Below, one piece after another: positions 10,400 through 21,335 of a stretch of DNA of 64,000 nt. The stretch comes from Sipunculus nudus (lineage: Eukaryota; Annelida; Sipuncula; Golfingiida; Sipunculidae), in contig CM049306.1 of NCBI GenBank assembly GCA_026874595.1, positions 65,914,019-65,978,018 on the forward strand. The letters are read 5' to 3'. The position numbers and the translations under genes are program-made. Each line of letters opens with the position of its first letter. Within the stretch, counting starts at the first letter, position 1. The notes under the pieces were generated by a model that worked only from the letters and a program-made list of their open reading frames with translations, did no database searches and was not told the origin of the DNA.

Positions 10400-10990
10400 T
10401 ACATAATAGGGCTGTCGTGTATCTGGTAACCTCTGACCTCATTAATTATGCATGAATTGTTTTGGAATGTAAATCAGCTGAGAAACTATTGGTAAATATG
10501 TATGACCGGTTTCATTAAAATTCATAGGGTTTTTGTTAAGTCACCACTGTACCACCAGAGCAGTGAGCTCTGATTTCATTAAATAGGACTTGGATTTTGC
10601 TGGAAATGGAAGTTAGGTGTGATATTTTATTGATTAACAATTCTGATGAGTTTCAAATCCTTCATATATTTTGTAATTTATTGTGCCAACACTACCAAGT
10701 GGCCTGTACTAAGCAGCATGGTAAGCTCTGACCTCATTAAATATTCATGAAAGCTGCTGGGGATTAATTTACATAAGGAACTGTATTGGTAAATATCTAC
10801 TAGTTTCATGAAAATCAGTAAGCTATTTGTTAAGTCACAAAAGTGTCTCCAAAGTGTGGTGACCTCTGACCTCATTAAATATGCAGGAATTTTGCTGAAA
10901 ATCAAACTTAGGTGAGATATTTTTCGAATTAATATTTCTGTTGAGTTGTATCAAAATCCATCATATTCCTCACAATACATTGGTAAAAGT
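10400..10990 (+). repeat. Degenerate tandem repeat, period about 140-157 bp
   Basis: The phrase CTCTGACCTCATTAAATAT or a close variant recurs at about 10,430, 10,570, 10,727 and 10,864. Each copy is followed by a similar stretch (GAATTTTGCTG, then TTGGTAAATAT, then TTTGTTAAGTCAC). Four diverged copies are visible. Open frames here are shadows of the repeat. Confidence 0.7.
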
Positions 10991-11519
10991 GCAGTACAGG
11001 TGACCTGCCAAAAAAAACTGGCTTCCATACTGATTCCAGTGATGGTGTGTCATTTTTTCTTGCTCGTGCATTGAGCTTACTTGATGATTCCATCAACATC
11101 CACACATTTCTCTATGACTGACATTAAAATAAAACAACATCAAATTAGATTAAAAAAAATAAGAATGATTAATGACAGTTCGCGGTAGTTCAACTTAACT
11201 GCACGCTTACCCATACATCTTTTCATTTTACAGTACATGTGCGTCTTTATTTCACTAAAATCTTCAATCAATTATTCCATCAAGAGTCATTACGCTTTCA
11301 AGTTCGACCACTAGGCCAATTTGCAAGTTTAACTGATTGTATATATCCCGATTATCACCCCAAATCGTTTCACTTGGAATTGTAAGCAAACAAAGAATTT
11401 CGGAGCCACTATAGAATGCGGGCTTCGCTTGTATTGAGGAACATATAAATATAATTGTCACCTCCCATTCTCTATTTTAACTCCTACTTTCCCTGTAGAT
11501 GGCCCTACACTCAACTCTT
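10991..11519. other. Intergenic stretch, no gene seen
   Basis: A 65-residue minus-strand open frame (11,264-11,461) has no recognisable similarity or motif. Nothing else was seen. Confidence 0.4.
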
Positions 11520-11530
11520 CTAACATAAAC

Positions 11531-11613
11531 AATTACTAAGCATCAGAAGTCGCCTGAATCAGGAATCGAACCTACGATCTCTGGACTAGGAGCCCTACAC
11601 GCTACTAAGTGGG
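11531..11613 (-). mobile_element. tRNA-like sequence, probable SINE head
   Basis: On the minus strand the sequence has a perfect RNA polymerase III B box (GGTTCGATTCC) about 35 bases after an imperfect A-box-like stretch (TAGCGTGTAGGG). The T-arm pairs at four of five positions. Acceptor-stem pairing is not convincing and the anticodon arm is poor, so this is more likely a tRNA-derived SINE or decayed tRNA than a functional tRNA gene. Confidence 0.5.
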
Positions 11614-13440
11614 CCGTGAAGACGAGATACCAGTAGGAGCAAGTTTTATTCATTTATATCTGCAATTGAAGAGGCATCTATCGCGAAAATGGGAAACCAT
11701 TTACTATTTTAACAGGAAAATTAAGCTTGAGGTGGGGCCTCCGCCCCCACACCCCCGTTCAGACGGGGAACCCAGGTTCCCCGGACCCCTCCTCCTCTAT
11801 TATAATAAACTCCAGCTATGAACATAATTAAATACGGGTATTCTGAGGAAAATGATATGTATCGCCTTTTCCAGGAAACAATTTATTATGCGACACCCGT
11901 TTTACCGGCGGTAGGCTGAAGCCCGGTTTCTATAGTTCTGCCAGAATTTCTTCAAAATCAAATGAACAAAATCAAGTTGTGACGTTGTTCCGATGAATCC
12001 ACTGCACTGCTTGAAATATGCTTTTGATAATTAATATAGCCTCATTATTATATTATGACATTAAAACTCGGAATTTTCCCGCCAAGCAAATCAACACAAA
12101 CCTTGTTTACGCCTGCTTCTCAGCCAAGAAGTTCCTCTGGCAAATTTTCTGTTTCTTGTTACAGTTCACTGTAACACTCTTAAATGTATAAGTTCACACG
12201 AACAGTTGTGAACTGCAGTTCACAACAGACTGTTTTTGTTGTTTTTTGTTTGTGCCGTAGCTTGGTAGCGCTGCACTGGACTCGACGGACCTTCGAATCA
12301 GCAATGGTTAAGCTTTGACTAAAACCCGGACGTCGGATATTAAAATACAAAGAAAAATACCCAGACATGGCACCGTTGTCTGATGACAAATAACGAGGGA
12401 TTCTTTCATAAAGAAAAGTCCACAAGGCGCAACAATTAAATAAAATCTTTTTATCAGGCTGCCATATAAAAAAAATAATAAATATACGGCATCATTCACA
12501 ATTGATAACGCGTGAAAGAAGCTAGACTGGTATCCCGCTCTATATTTGCTCTCAAAATAAGTTGAGAAAAATGCCATACCAGCTCGAGCGCCACCGTATG
12601 TCCGAGTAAGATACTAATTAAATCTTCACGTGCAGACTGAAACATGGATGTCGAAAGTTAGAAGTTGTAGTGTTTATTATTATTTTCTTTATTTTTCTCA
12701 AGTATAGGTGGATTACATGTCTAAAGACCATTACAAAATATAACATGGAAAAAATTCATAAAGATCATAAGACAGGAAATTTCTCATTTTAACTGGCTAT
12801 TTTAACAAAAGACATATATGATTGACATGTTTCCTGCTGTCACCATCGAACTTAATTGAACCTAACATTTCAGAGAGATTCACCAAAACCAAACACTCTT
12901 GGCAGATAATCATCTTATATTGACAACTGATAGCCTATATGGTTCACCTACAGACAGACAAGTACTAATATTTTAATATTCCTACATCATTAATATTATT
13001 ACATTCTTACATTCTAATCGAATTATAGGATATCTGGTAGGCCACTTTGACAAACCACCTTATGTCTAATGAAGATCTTAAATATACAGATTGTGTGAAT
13101 AATGTATTGTTAAAAGCAAAGCAATTGAAAATTGTATACAGATTATGCTTTATGTGATAATTAAAGTGCACAATGGATATTTGTCTGAAAGTTGAAACAC
13201 AAGGCAGCATATAACTCTTAAAAACAAGACATTTATTATATAATGTTCCTATGCATAAGGGTCCATCAGACCAATTCAACCAATGATTTTTCAAGTATAT
13301 TCATAAGAATTCAACATTTTTTACATATTATTCTTCTCCAAACAATCCTTGCCTGGTCCATAGAACAGCAGCATTCTTGTGTTTTTTATCAGCTTTTCAG
13401 AGTGGTTTCTATATTCTCTGCTCGAGTCTTCTCCAGAAAG
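11614..13440. other. Long stretch without a recognisable gene
   Basis: This contains a GC-rich patch at about 11,730-11,795 (CCGCCCCCACACCCCCGTTC and neighbours), a perfect palindrome at 12,205-12,226, and a CpG-containing area near 12,240-12,640. Open frames on the minus strand (12,180-12,577 and 13,007-13,294) and plus strand (13,243-13,470) are short and unrecognised, so I do not call them genes. The CpG-containing patch could be a host promoter or first exon, but nothing confirms it. Confidence 0.4.
12205..12226. repeat. 22-bp perfect palindrome
   Basis: Each arm is GTTGTGAACTG and the two halves are exactly self-complementary around a central CTGCAG. The half GTTCAC also recurs at 12,192. 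It could be a dimeric protein site or a chance dyad. Confidence 0.8.
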
Positions 13441-14700
13441 ACCTTAGTTATTCAGATTCTGGAGTTTTAGTATCAGATTTTTAATTATTCCTGGGGGGGG
13501 GGGGGGAAGAAGGTTACTTCTGAACCCCATAGCTCAGAGGATAATGGTAACAGAGACCTATTTTCAGGATTCCAAGGAGATTTTTCCTGTCACTCCCAGG
13601 TCATCGAGTAAGAAGATTCTAGGTCCAATGAAACTGAAAAAATAAAGGTGATGCCAACAGTCTGCAGGAACTGATGATATACTCCATGATAAATATGCAT
13701 GCATAGAATCATGGTGATCAATGCAGTAGTTATTCAGATACTTGAGCTTTTGTATCAAAATTTTTATTATTCTGGGGGGTACTTACGAGACCCATAGCTT
13801 GGAGAATATGGGTAACAGAGACCGAATATCAGGTTTCCACAGGGACTTTTCATGAACCTCCTTTGATGTCAAGTGAGAAGATTCCAAGTCCATTGGTTAC
13901 GATTTGTGCCCTGTTAACAGATGACTGCTTATTTGAAGGTATCAAAAATACATTAAAAAAATTCATAAAAATTTAAAAAATACAGGTGGCGCCACCAGTT
14001 TGCAGGAACTGATGAAACACTCCATGTTCAATATTCATACAAAGAATTATGGTGATCAATGCAGTAGTTATTCAGATACTTGAGCTTTTGTATCAAAATT
14101 TTTATTATTCTGGGGGGTACTTACGAGACCCATAGCTTGGAGAATATGGGTAACAGAGACCTAATTTCAGGTTTCCAAGGAGATTTTTCATGGACCTCCC
14201 TGGGTGTCAAGTGAGAAGATTCCAGGTCCAGTGGTTACGATTTGTGCCCTATTAACACATGACAGCTTCTTTAAAGGTATCAAAAATACATTAAAAATTC
14301 ATAAAAATTTTTAAAATACAGGCGGCGCCACCTGTTTGCGGGAACTGATGAAACACTCCATGATCAATATTCATACAAAGAATCATGGTGATCAATGCAG
14401 TAGTTATTCAGATACTTGAGCGTTTGTATCAAATTTTTGAGTATCTGGGGGGTACTTACGAGACTCATAACTTGTAGAATGAACAGAGACCTAATTTCAG
14501 GTTTCTAGGGAGATTTTTCATGGACCTCCTTGGATGTCAAGTGAGAAGATTCCAGGTCCATTGGTTACGATTTGTGCCCTGTTAACACATGACAGCCTCT
14601 TTGAAGGTATCAAAAATACAGAAAAAAAATTTGTAAAAATTTAAAAAGTACAGATTCCAGGTCCAGCGGTTACGATTTGTGCCCTGTTAACGGACGGCCG
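13440..14700 (+). repeat. 337-bp tandem repeat, about 4 copies
   Basis: The marker TTATTCAGATACTTGAGC occurs at 13,730, 14,067 and 14,404, exactly 337 bases apart, with an older diverged copy at 13,448. Each unit contains a G run or GGGGGG, the phrase GATTCCAGGTCCA, GGTTACGATTTGTGCCCT and a GGCGCCACC core. A 14-base poly-G run (13,493-13,506) lies in the first copy. The array ends in a GGACGGACG-rich tail. Confidence 0.9.
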
Positions 14701-14737
14701 GACAACCGGACGGACGACGGACAAAGGTTGATCGCTA

Positions 14738-14768
14738 TAGCTCAGATGACTTTCAGTGAGCTGAGCTA
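14738..14768. repeat. 31-nt hairpin of a dispersed repeat (copy 1)
   Basis: Arms TAGCTCAG and CTGAGCTA enclose a second pair of arms (TGACT and its partner) and a 3-nt loop. The preceding sequence is GGACGGACG-rich. Matching copies lie at 20,465-20,495 and 27,159-27,189. Confidence 0.75.
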
Positions 14769-14776
14769 AGAACTGT

Positions 14777-15000
14777 TGTTTGATCTTCACATCAGCATGG
14801 AACAGAGGTTTAACAATTATTGTTTGATCTATACATCAGCATGGAGCAGAAGTTTAACAACTAATGTTTGATCTATACATCAGCATGGAGCAGAAGTATT
14901 AAAAACTATTGTTTGATCTATACATCAGCATGGAGCAAAAGTATTTAAAACTATTGTTTGATCTTCACATCAGCATGGAACAACAGAGGTTTAACAATTA
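14777..15000 (+). repeat. 44-bp tandem repeat, 5 copies
   Basis: Units start at 14,777, 14,821, 14,865, 14,910 and 14,955 with TGTTTGATCT, followed by ACATCAGCATGGA. This is the same family and orientation as the array at 2507-2632. Confidence 0.9.
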
Positions 15001-15460
15001 TGACCATACTTTACTGTTCCACGAAGTATGCAGGACTGACCTACCGGCCAAACTTAAATCCCTCTTAAGTTGTATAAGGCAAAAGAGAGTATAAGGCCAT
15101 GTCATGTTAAACATGTATTACAATGCATTGCCATAATGGATGTAAAACCAGGAAAATTTTCTACATTACACAAATAGATTAAAACTAGAGAATACAATCA
15201 TGTTACAAACGGATACCTTGATATATATAAACCAACAAACCCACTAAAACTGTTTGCTCCAACAATGAAATGACCAGTCAGATGGCCACATTTGAATAAA
15301 ACTAACTTTTTCTGACTGGCCTTATATACTACTAAGTACTCTTTAAAATACTGTCATAAGGATCTGTATAATAATCCTTAGCTGAATTAAATCAATAAAA
15401 GTTGATTTAAATGTAAAATGTAAAAAATAATGATTTTTTTTCATAAAATTTGATTTTAAA
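15001..15460. other. AT-rich stretch ending in a hAT-like terminus
   Basis: No gene seen. The last 50 bases are A/T-rich with TTTAAATC and GATTTTAAA phrases, as often found just inside hAT transposon ends. Confidence 0.4.
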
Positions 15461-15469
15461 CCAGCCCTG
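15461..15469. repeat. Possible hAT terminal inverted repeat
   Basis: CCAGCCCTG preceded by TGATTTTAAA is the mirror of the common hAT end CAGGGCTGG. Its orientation closes an element lying to its left, not the transposase to its right. I did not find the matching left end, so this may be an orphan terminus. Confidence 0.35.
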
Positions 15470-15623
15470 GCACAGCAAAAAGTACCATCAAATGCTAAGA
15501 CACTGGAGTGTTAGTGTAAGTTAAAATATAATGACTAGTCCTAAATTTGCCTATCAATATGGATGAGTAATGGTAATATATAATTTTGTACTTAGGGTGG
15601 TCTGGCACTAAAATAAGAGTACA

Positions 15624-18040
15624 TCATGCATGGTCACAAGAGTATAACACAAAGCTTGAGAAATATGACATCCTTCTCTGTTTTTTGTTTGGTTTAAATT
15701 CTTCAGCAACAGAGTTAAGGTCTAAATTGTCAGTTTTGTTCTTGTGAAGCTGGACAATTATGCCATTGTTTAACGTTTGTTGGGACATTGTGCTTCTCTG
15801 GTAGGTCTTTAATCCAAGAAGGGTAGAGAAAACTCTCTCGTTTGATGATGTTGTAACTGGCACTGTAAGATAAAGTATTAGAGCCTTATGAACTTGTTCT
15901 AATAATTCTTTATAGGCTGGAGTTTTGTTAAGTGCATCACAAACTGTTCTGATGGTTGAAACTCTTTCCACTTCAGGTAAGGCCAGCCGGATGGCTGCTG
16001 GCAACAACGCTGCTTGCCTCTGAAGGTCGTCAAATCTTATGTTCCCTACAGAAACATCTCTCATCTTTTGACTTATGCAACCCTCTATCCCATTAGCAGC
16101 ATTAAGGATAAAGGCTTCCACCTCTTTTACAACTGTCATGCTCTCTTGACAAACCCGTCGCTCCAACTCCCCCTTGATGTTTTCCATGACCTCGATGTAT
16201 ATTTGCTTGTAATAAGATTTCACGGTTTCAAATCTGTGTGCATCACTACCATCATCAGTTTTCCTAGGAGCCTTCTTCTATCTAGGAAGAGCTGGTTCAT
16301 CAGTTTTTGTCTCTGTTTCCTGAAGGACCCTTGAATAAAAGTCTTCAAATTTTCCCTCATCACGATTGATCTTATAGAATTTTCTAGCCAACTCTGCAGC
16401 CTTGAGGGCTTCTCCCAAAGTGGTGTCTTTTGCCTGTATTGTCCTTGACGACTGTTCAGATGCCCCAAAAATGAGGTTTGATAGGTGTAGTCCAAAAAAG
16501 GTGCTGAACTTGTTCATTACAGCAAGCTGACCACCAGCCCTTCTTGAGTACTCATCGTTTGTCCCAGAGTTTATTTCCTCCAGAGTGTCTTGCAAAACAG
16601 TGTAGTTTTCTAACACAGCGCGTATGGCATAACCTCTTACAGTCCACCTTGTTGGACACAGGGGGCGCAAGTTTGGTTTTTCTTTGAGGATGTGCATGGT
16701 TTCATCCTCTGCATCATTTTTATTTTCTTTTCCCCCATTTTCTTTCTTCTTGTCTTCAAATGGACACTGTCGCTTTGGTGATAGTTTTTTTGTTTTACAA
16801 TTTCCATAACGGAGTCCAGGGAATCCCTGACAGGAATGAACTTGCGACCAACGTCTTGTAGACAAAGATTTATACAGTGTGCTAAGCAGTGCACAGGTAG
16901 AGCTTTAGGGTTGATATCTCGTATTCTCTTGGCAACGCCAGATCTGTACCCGGACATGTTGCTGGATCCATCATATCCTTGACCTCTGCAACGGTCAATT
17001 GGTATTGCGCAACTCGGAAGTACATCAAGAATGGCATTTGTCAATGTTTCAGCTGATGTATTTGGTACTTGCATCATACCAATGGCATCTTCTTTGACAG
17101 TGTTATCCCTTGTCACCCATCTAATAACTATGTTCACTTGCTCTCTGTTCGAAATGTCCCTGGTTTCATCTGCCAAAACAGAAAACCATAAAGCATCTTT
17201 AACATCAGCTGCAACTTTTCGCAACACGATGTTTCCCATGATCGTAATAAGCTCCTTCAGGATATCACCTGATAAATATTTGCCATCATCCAGCCATCTG
17301 GCAAGTTCGGGAAGCTCTGTTGACCTCTCTTTCAGAAGCTGACGCATGTTGCCTTCTATAGAATCATGACCATGTAATGCCAAACCCTGCCTTTACAAAA
17401 AACCTCAGGCTTCCTAGCTGGATAAGCAATACCCGATTGTGTCGATCTTTGTCTGCCTTGGCTTTTGCTTACAACTGTTCATCAACAGGAACTGCCTTAG
17501 AGGAAGCAAACATTCCAACAGCTTCTAGATGTGCTTCACATTTTTCATAGTCCTTAAATCGCTGAGTAGCCCTTTTCCAGTTGTTAAATCCTGTCTCTGT
17601 GATAGCTCGTTCTTCATTCTTGCTCATGTTAAGCTGTTGGTGATGGATCGCCCAGCGGCAGTAGAAGCAGAAAGCTTTGTACTTTTGTGTGCATAATGTC
17701 AACCACATATGCGATGCATACCAAGTTGTCTTAAACATTCTTTGTTCCACACATCTCTTGACACCTTTTCGTGTCAGTCTGGATTTCTTTGTGCTTTCTA
17801 TAACTTGTCTTTCCTGTGTCTGATATGGTTTATCAGCATTAACAGAACAACACACTGATGTACACGCTGCAGTGTCTGGAGGATTAGGCTCATCATCATC
17901 TTATGTAAGAAGTTCTCTACACAGTTCTCTGTGTGCAGATGGGCCGTTTGAGGTAAGGTACCGACTGGTTTGCTGGCTGCAAAACTTCTTTTGGCATTGT
18001 CCTTCCAAATCAGGCTGACCATCACTGGGACGTTTATGGT
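15624..18040 (-). pseudogene. hAT-superfamily transposase, ZMYM1-like (TTF finger, DUF4371, dimerisation domain)
   Basis: Minus-strand blocks give one transposase. An N-terminal segment (KRPSDGQPDLEGQCQK, then NADKPYQTQERQV) is followed by a TTF-type zinc finger (KAFCFYCRWA, then GFNNWKRATQRF). The DUF4371/RNase H-like core has LADETRDIS and RGQGYDGSSNMSG with candidate catalytic Asp residues, and HCLAHCINLCLQDVG. The C-terminus is the hAT dimerisation region (SSNERVFSTLLGLKTYQRST). Damage: in-frame TAA at 17,901-17,903, TAA at 17,469-17,471, a frameshift near 17,392, a one-base shift in the seven-T run at 16,785-16,791, and TAG at 16,278-16,280, after which the same frame continues. hAT transposases cut and paste DNA with 8-bp target duplications. 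Neither terminal repeat of this copy was found, so it may be truncated. Confidence 0.85.
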
Positions 18041-18934
18041 TTCTGCTGTAATTTAAACAAAACTTTCTCTGTAGACAGTATCAGATTTGCTATCTGATAT
18101 CAGATTCGTTATCAGATCTGGCCAACATGTACAAATTAATAATTAATTTAAATCAAAAGTTCAAAAGTATTACAAAATTAATATATATGTGTGTGTGTGT
18201 GTCCAATCAGGATTTGGTCCGGCCTAAACCCGAAGAATGAGTTCCTGTCAAGTTTCAGGTCAGCCCAGACCAAGATTCAGAGCATGTTTATATCTTGTGT
18301 CTGAAATTATAACTTGATAAGTAATGATAAGTCTTTATTGAGGTTGTTGTCAGTGTTAATTATTCTACCTTACTAACTTAACTTATATTTAAGTTTAAAT
18401 TAATTGAGTGATTATAGTTATTTAAATTATACAAGTCCTTGTATTATTGTTCATGTTTTATTATTATTTTCAGTATTTTCATCAAATTGTATATTCAATT
18501 TATTATATAACAATTGAACTAGTTTAAGTTTACTCACTGTGTAAATAAGTACGTGTAACATATAGTTGATGCGTTTTGTAGGTAGAATAAATTGTTAGGT
18601 GGATTACATTTATATTTTTTATCAAGTTTTCAGTACCTGGTTTTCAAATATTCTCATTCTCAATTTTCATACCTTTTATACTACTTTTCTGATGGATCAA
18701 ATATTTTGCAATGAACAGCTTACAATCAAGTGAAAAATCCTTGTTTCATGAACACAAACAGTTTATAACTTCTCTTATCAACATTTTTTCCACTATATAT
18801 ACATATATGTGTAGTTCATATTTTTATTACTATATAAATATATATAAAAAATTTTTCAGACAACTTTTCATGTCTCAACCTTATGGAATTATAATGTTTA
18901 CACCAAAAGCCTGCTCTTGTCTGCAAAAGTGCCA
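18041..18934. other. AT-rich stretch with a short TG microsatellite
   Basis: No gene seen. A TA/TG run lies at about 18,181-18,202, followed at about 18,203-18,290 by a stray diverged unit (GATTTGGTCCGGCCTAAACC) of the palindrome-rich array at 18,935-19,258. The remainder is AT-rich. Confidence 0.55.
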
Positions 18935-19258
18935 TAGAATCGCAATCAGGTATTGGTCCAGACCAGATCTCGATCGGGGTTTAGGCCAGATTGAATCCCG
19001 ATCGGGATTTGGTCTGGACCAATTGGGAATTGGTCAAGCACAGATCCCGATCGGGATTTGGTCTGGACCGATTACTGATTGGTCTGGACCAATCGCCGAT
19101 TGGTCCAGACCAGATCCCGATCAGACTTGGTCCGGCCTAAACCCCGATTAGGATCTGGTCTGGACAAGCGCATGACCAGATCCCGATCGGGATTTAGGCC
19201 AGACCGAATCCCAATTGGGATCTGATCTGGACCAATCGCCGAGTTCGGGATCTGGGCT
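18935..19258. repeat. Palindrome-rich GC array (ATCCCGATCGGGAT family)
   Basis: In about 320 bases the perfect palindrome ATCCCGATCGGGAT occurs repeatedly (exact near 19,005, 19,042 and 19,180, with close variants between), separated by GGTCTGGACC and its complement GGTCCAGACC. Almost the whole segment is made of short inverted repeats, unlike the AT-rich flanks. A diverged unit lies near 18,205. Function unknown. Confidence 0.85.
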
Positions 19259-19263
19259 TTGAC

Positions 19264-19276
19264 ATATATATATATA

Positions 19277-19321
<45 letters not shown>

Positions 19322-19398
19322 GTGTGTATGTACATATGTGTGTATGTATATATGTATTATATATGTGTGTGTGTGTGTGTGTGTGCGCGCGCGCGCGC
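19264..19398. repeat. Compound microsatellite (TA)n (TG)n (CG)n
   Basis: A continuous alternating purine-pyrimidine tract: TA repeats to about 19,320, TG-rich from there, then TG from about 19,364 and GC from 19,385 to 19,398. Its 3' part has strong Z-DNA potential. Open frames here in both directions are artefacts. Confidence 0.95.
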
Positions 19399-20394
19399 AT
19401 TGAGCCAATTAAAAGAACAAGGGACCCATGGATCACCATGCTCAGCTGAACTGAAACTTTGAAGGTAAATGTCTAAAATAATAAAAAAATTATAGATAAT
19501 GTCTGAGAGGAAGATCGAGGTAATATTAGCCATGGTTGATTGAAATGATTGGGTGTACTGATGGGTAAGAAATTGTTAGAAGTGAGGCATGTGAGCGTTC
19601 TGAAAATATAGAATCTATACTATTACAATGATCATGGCTGGGCTCTCTGATAAGCTTATAGTATTAACAGTTAAGCAGTTTACACAGTTGTTCAATTTGA
19701 TCCTATATTTTTATAATACAAAAAATATTTCAGTTTTATCAAATGTATACAGTTTCAATATAAACAAATAAACAAATGAAAAAACTTTAAAAGCAAGCCT
19801 ATTTAGCTTTTATTTTTAAATTTCATAACTTTACAGATTAAATCCTTATGTGTACCTGCTGTGAAAATTAAATCTAATTGACTTTCAGGATAAAAAGTGC
19901 TATGGTCAATGTTTTGCAAAATTTAAGGTACTGATTTTATAATATTTATGCTAATAACTTTAAATAAATTACAAAATTCAGATCTAATATTTGGTCTACA
20001 ATTGTATCTTGATAAAATTAAGTTAAATCCCTAATTAAAAAAGTCTCTAGCTTCAACAATTATCATGTTAAGTGAGTAAATATCTTTCATGATTTTTGTA
20101 CAAAGTGCATTATGTTTGGGCCCACAACTTTTATAAATCATGTAATACTGACCAATTTTTTTGGATGGCTATATATAGGGGAATATTTATGGTAAATATG
20201 AACACAAACAGACGAGCGGTTTTGATATTAGGCAGTCTGAAGTGAGATGATAGGTTTTTAATGAAAATTGAGTTTTTTCCTTTATTTCTGGAAGGAACTA
20301 AGTCATAGTGACCCAGGTTTAAGTCTGGTATGAGATCCTAGGGACGTCTAATAGTATGTCAAATTTCGGATTCGTATAGGTCTAACGGTTTCCA
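19399..20394. other. AT-rich stretch, no gene seen
   Basis: Only AT-rich sequence was seen. The start (CCATG, then GCTCAGCTGAA, at about 19,425-19,450) resembles the sequence following the first 44-bp array near 2640, suggesting a shared dispersed repeat. Confidence 0.45.
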
Positions 20395-20399
20395 AACGT

Positions 20400-20495
20400 G
20401 CCAGTGTAACGGATGGACGGACGGCACAACAGATGGACGGACGTGGGACAATCGGTCATAACTATAGCTCAGATGACTTATAGTCAGCTGAGATA
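20400..20495. repeat. Dispersed repeat tail with GGACGGACG tract and 31-nt hairpin (copy 2)
   Basis: GGATGGACGGACGG is followed by GATGGACGGACG and then by the hairpin TAGCTCAG ... CTGAGATA at 20,465-20,495. The order (GGACGG tract, then hairpin) matches 14,690-14,768. Confidence 0.7.
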
Positions 20496-20822
20496 AAAAC
20501 GTGATTAAAAAAAAATGGATTATGACATTGGCTACCTGGAAGTGCACATGTATTGTTTCCATTACGAAGGGGGGGGGGGGGGGGGAGGGGTGTTGCTTAA
20601 TTCACCATTTTATTATTTGTGTCATACTTACACTAGTAACAGTGCCAGATTTACATGCATATGGTTAGTCTGCAGTGATCTGTTAGTCTAAATTCAGATG
20701 GCCCTCATTCATTTGAGGCATACCTAGGCTAAAATAATATGTATTTATCCAAAAATTAGGGATACCCTCTTGCTTGATTTTACTGTGAAAACCCGTGTTG
20801 ACAATGTAGGTTTATTTCGTAG
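20496..20822. other. Short flank with poly-G run
   Basis: A 17-base poly-G run lies at 20,569-20,585. No gene seen. The last four bases, GTAG, are the target site of the retrotransposon that follows. Confidence 0.6.
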
Positions 20823-21215
20823 TGTAACAGGACGTATAAACGCGTTGGAGCAGGGACCAGTCTATAATGTAATATGCTATTTAAACGCTTATGAGCAAGG
20901 AGCCAGTCTGCGGAAGTTGCATCAGCTTGTTTTTGTCTGATGTCGCCATGTTGTTTGGTTGAGAGCGCGGGTGAAGCCTCTCTCGAAGTCTTTCTCAGTA
21001 GAAAAACATTTCCAGACTGAAAGTTCGTTGCAGACGTCAACCACCTTTGTTTTACTGTGTATTCGCTACTCAGAAACAAACTTGTGTATCTACTGACATA
21101 AACAGTGTACGAACGGCACAAACTGTGTTGTTGGCCTATATCGAACTCAAGAGGGAGTAGATTGTGTGATTGAGACTCAACCCAAGTGCAATATACTTGC
21201 TCCCGACCGTTTACA
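20823..21215 (+). repeat. 5' LTR
   Basis: Begins TGTAACAGG and ends GACCGTTTACA. TATA-like elements are TATAAA at 20,835-20,840 and TATTTAAA at 20,878-20,885; which one drives transcription cannot be told from sequence. It differs from the 3' LTR at about five positions, all in its first 160 bases. Confidence 0.97.
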
Positions 21216-21219
21216 AGAC

Positions 21220-21237
21220 TGGTGTCAGAAGTGGGAT
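21220..21237 (+). promoter_or_regulatory. tRNA primer-binding site (tRNA-Leu type)
   Basis: TGGTGTCAGAAGTGGGAT starts four bases after the 5' LTR. It is complementary over 18 bases to the 3' end of animal tRNA-Leu including CCA (from memory of that tRNA), so reverse transcription is probably primed by tRNA-Leu. Confidence 0.85.
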
Positions 21238-21335
21238 AGGCTATTACTTGTCAGTAGTATAAAAGGTGGTTGGCCAACGAATGTCTTGTGGTCCAGAGAT
21301 CTACTTCATCGCAGTATTGTTGGTAGACTGACAGA

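Noticed and set aside
15461-18300. Complete hAT element bounded by the CCAGCCCTG at 15,461
   Set aside because: The orientation is wrong for a left end and no matching right end or 8-bp duplication was found beyond 18,040.
19194-19462. Tyr/Ile-rich open frames over the TA/TG microsatellite
   Set aside because: Pure products of dinucleotide repeat translation.
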